6,485 bases of DNA, from assembly GCA_049522755.1 (NCBI GenBank), contig JBEKNN010000418.1, positions 1 to 6,485 of the forward strand, given 5' to 3'. Under the pieces are notes generated by a model, which was not told the DNA's origin, did not search any database, and saw nothing but the letters and a program-made list of their open reading frames with translations. The first letter of the stretch is position 1; every line of letters begins with the position of its first letter. This DNA comes from PALSA-243 sp049522755 (GTDB taxonomy: Bacteria > Acidobacteriota > Terriglobia > Bryobacterales > Bryobacteraceae). The translations under genes and the position numbers were made by a program. Below, piece after piece: positions 5,128 through 6,485 of this stretch.

Positions 5128-6414
5128 ATGTTCCCTTCGAAGATTCTTGCGGGCGCCCTGGCGCTGGCATGCGCCGCTATTCTGGGTGCACAGACCGATC
5201 CAGGCCCGCGTCAGGCGCAGGGCGGTCCAGCTCCGCCGCCCGCCGGGCCAGCGATCCGCGGACTTAGCGCTGCGGACATGCAGGCGTTCCTGACAGGGAA
5301 GAATACTTTCAGCGAGGTGGAAACCGTGGCTACCGGCCTGGGTCCGCGCTTCAATATGGATACGTGCGCCGGATGCCACGCGTACCCGGCAGCGGGCGGC
5401 GCCAGTCCGGCGGTGAATCCGCAGATCGCCGCGGCCGTCAAGAACGGAGCGAAGAATCAGGTTCCGCCATTTGTTCAATCCACCGGACCGGTTCACGTGG
5501 TGCGGTTCAAGCAGGCGCCAAACGGACAGCCCGACGGCGGCGTGCACGACCTATTTGTGATCGCGGGACGCAGCGATGCGCCCGCCGGTTGTAGCATCGC
5601 GCAGCCCGATTTCTCTAATGCGAACAACCTCTCTCTGCGCATTCCGACGCCGCTTTTCGGGCTGGGCTTGATTGAATCGATCACTGACACGACGCTGAAA
5701 AACAATCTGGCGGCGAATGCGGCGCGCAAGCAGGCGCTCGGCATCCAGGGGAGCTTTAATACCAGCGCCAACGATGGCACGATCACCCGGTACGGATGGA
5801 AGGCGCAGAATAAGTCGCTGATGATGTTCGCGGGGGAAGCCTATAACGTGGAAATGGGCGTAACTAACGAGCTATTCCCGCAGGAGCGCGAGGAGAATCC
5901 GGCGTGCGCGACGAATTCGCTGCCCGAAGACCATATGAATCCGGCGACGGGAGCGCCCTCGGACATTCAGATGTTCGCAATCTTCATGCGATTTCTCGCC
6001 CCGCCGCAGCCATCGCCTGCGACTCAATCGATCAACAACGGGCGCGCGCTGTTCGATTCCACGGGCTGCACTATGTGCCATACCCCGACGCTGCAGAGCG
6101 GCGATTCCTCATTCGACGGGCTGAATAATCAGGCGGTCAATCTGTATTCGGATCTGGCGATACATAATATGGGACAGACACTGAATGATGGAGTGACCCA
6201 GGGACAGGCCAACGGCCAGGAATGGCGTAGCGCGCCGCTCTGGGGCTTAGGCGACAGGCTTTTCATGCTGCACGACGGGCGGACGAAGGATCTGGTGCAG
6301 GCGATTCTGCTGCATGACAGTCAGGGGTCGGAGGCTCATCAGGCGACTCTGAATTATCAGGGACTGTCGGTGAGTCAGAAGCAGGATTTACTGAATTTTC
6401 TGAGGTCGCTGTAG
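5128..6414 (+). CDS. Exported di-heme c-type cytochrome, DUF1111/DHOR family (COG3488 'thiol oxidoreductase')
   Basis: The 428-residue product begins with a Sec signal peptide (Lys-5, hydrophobic core to about residue 19, probable cleavage after A21). A short Gln/Pro-rich linker follows, then the catalytic region. Two heme c attachment sites are visible: CAGCH at 80-84 and CTMCH at 314-318. Family landmarks in order are FNMDTCAGCHAYPAAGG, FGLGLIESI, GWKAQNKSL with MGVTNELFP, IHNMG (346-349), WRSAPLWGLG, LHDGR (382-385) and a C-terminal LNFLRSL. This pattern and the 234-residue spacing between heme sites match DHOR/DUF1111 proteins, distant relatives of MauG and cytochrome c peroxidase. These are periplasmic redox enzymes whose substrates are mostly unproven. 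It needs cytochrome c maturation genes, which are not in this window. It is divergent from the two-component operon across 130 bp, suggesting shared regulation. Family confidence is high; substrate unknown. Confidence 0.93.
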   Translation: MFPSKILAGALALACAAILGAQTDPGPRQAQGGPAPPPAGPAIRGLSAADMQAFLTGKNTFSEVETVATGLGPRFNMDTCAGCHAYPAAGGASPAVNPQIAAAVKNGAKNQVPPFVQSTGPVHVVRFKQAPNGQPDGGVHDLFVIAGRSDAPAGCSIAQPDFSNANNLSLRIPTPLFGLGLIESITDTTLKNNLAANAARKQALGIQGSFNTSANDGTITRYGWKAQNKSLMMFAGEAYNVEMGVTNELFPQEREENPACATNSLPEDHMNPATGAPSDIQMFAIFMRFLAPPQPSPATQSINNGRALFDSTGCTMCHTPTLQSGDSSFDGLNNQAVNLYSDLAIHNMGQTLNDGVTQGQANGQEWRSAPLWGLGDRLFMLHDGRTKDLVQAILLHDSQGSEAHQATLNYQGLSVSQKQDLLNFLRSL

Positions 6415-6485
6415 GTGGGGGAGTTAGCGGATGCGGCTTGGCGGTAGGTTGCGAGTGTTAGGGAGTGACCATAATTGGCCTCTGT

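Overview
The window looks like chromosomal DNA from an acidobacterium of the Solibacter/Bryobacterales type. The strongest clue is the C-terminal domain of the first gene, which has the hallmarks of the TIGR03437 domain, a domain expanded in 'Candidatus Solibacter'. The moderately high G+C content and the small secreted protein family fit the same assignment. The taxonomy is inference from protein sequence only.

Layout, left to right. (1) A 5'-truncated plus-strand gene (1-1647) encodes a secreted protein with six VCBS/FG-GAP repeats and a TIGR03437 C-terminal domain. (2) A 203-bp convergent intergenic region holds a 54-bp inverted repeat (1724-1777). (3) A minus-strand gene (1851-2369) encodes a small exported protein of unknown function. 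It has an excellent ribosome binding site and a near-perfect 18-bp palindrome over its probable -10 box. (4) A stretch of about 400 bp without a convincing gene (2370-2778) carries hairpin-forming repeats, one arm of which resembles the repeat at 1724-1777. (5) A minus-strand two-component operon follows: an OmpR/CpxR-type response regulator (4281-4997), then a CpxA-type sensor kinase (2779-4281) translationally coupled through a TGATG overlap. (6) A 130-bp divergent intergenic region carries helically phased GTAAA-like half-sites and a 9-bp direct repeat 30 bp apart. (7) A plus-strand gene (5128-6414) encodes an exported di-heme c-type cytochrome of the DUF1111/DHOR family. The last 71 bp show nothing recognisable.

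How the genes may work together: the kinase senses an envelope signal through a periplasmic domain interrupted by a polyproline/acidic segment, and the regulator probably binds the phased half-sites in the divergent region. That would control its own operon and plausibly the di-heme oxidoreductase gene. The small exported helical protein downstream could be an envelope accessory, but nothing shows that it belongs to the same regulon. I see no phage, CRISPR, toxin-antitoxin, biosynthetic or defence system. The most interesting signals are the regulatory architecture at 5033-5090, two family-atypical residues in the signalling pair, and the small palindromic intergenic elements.
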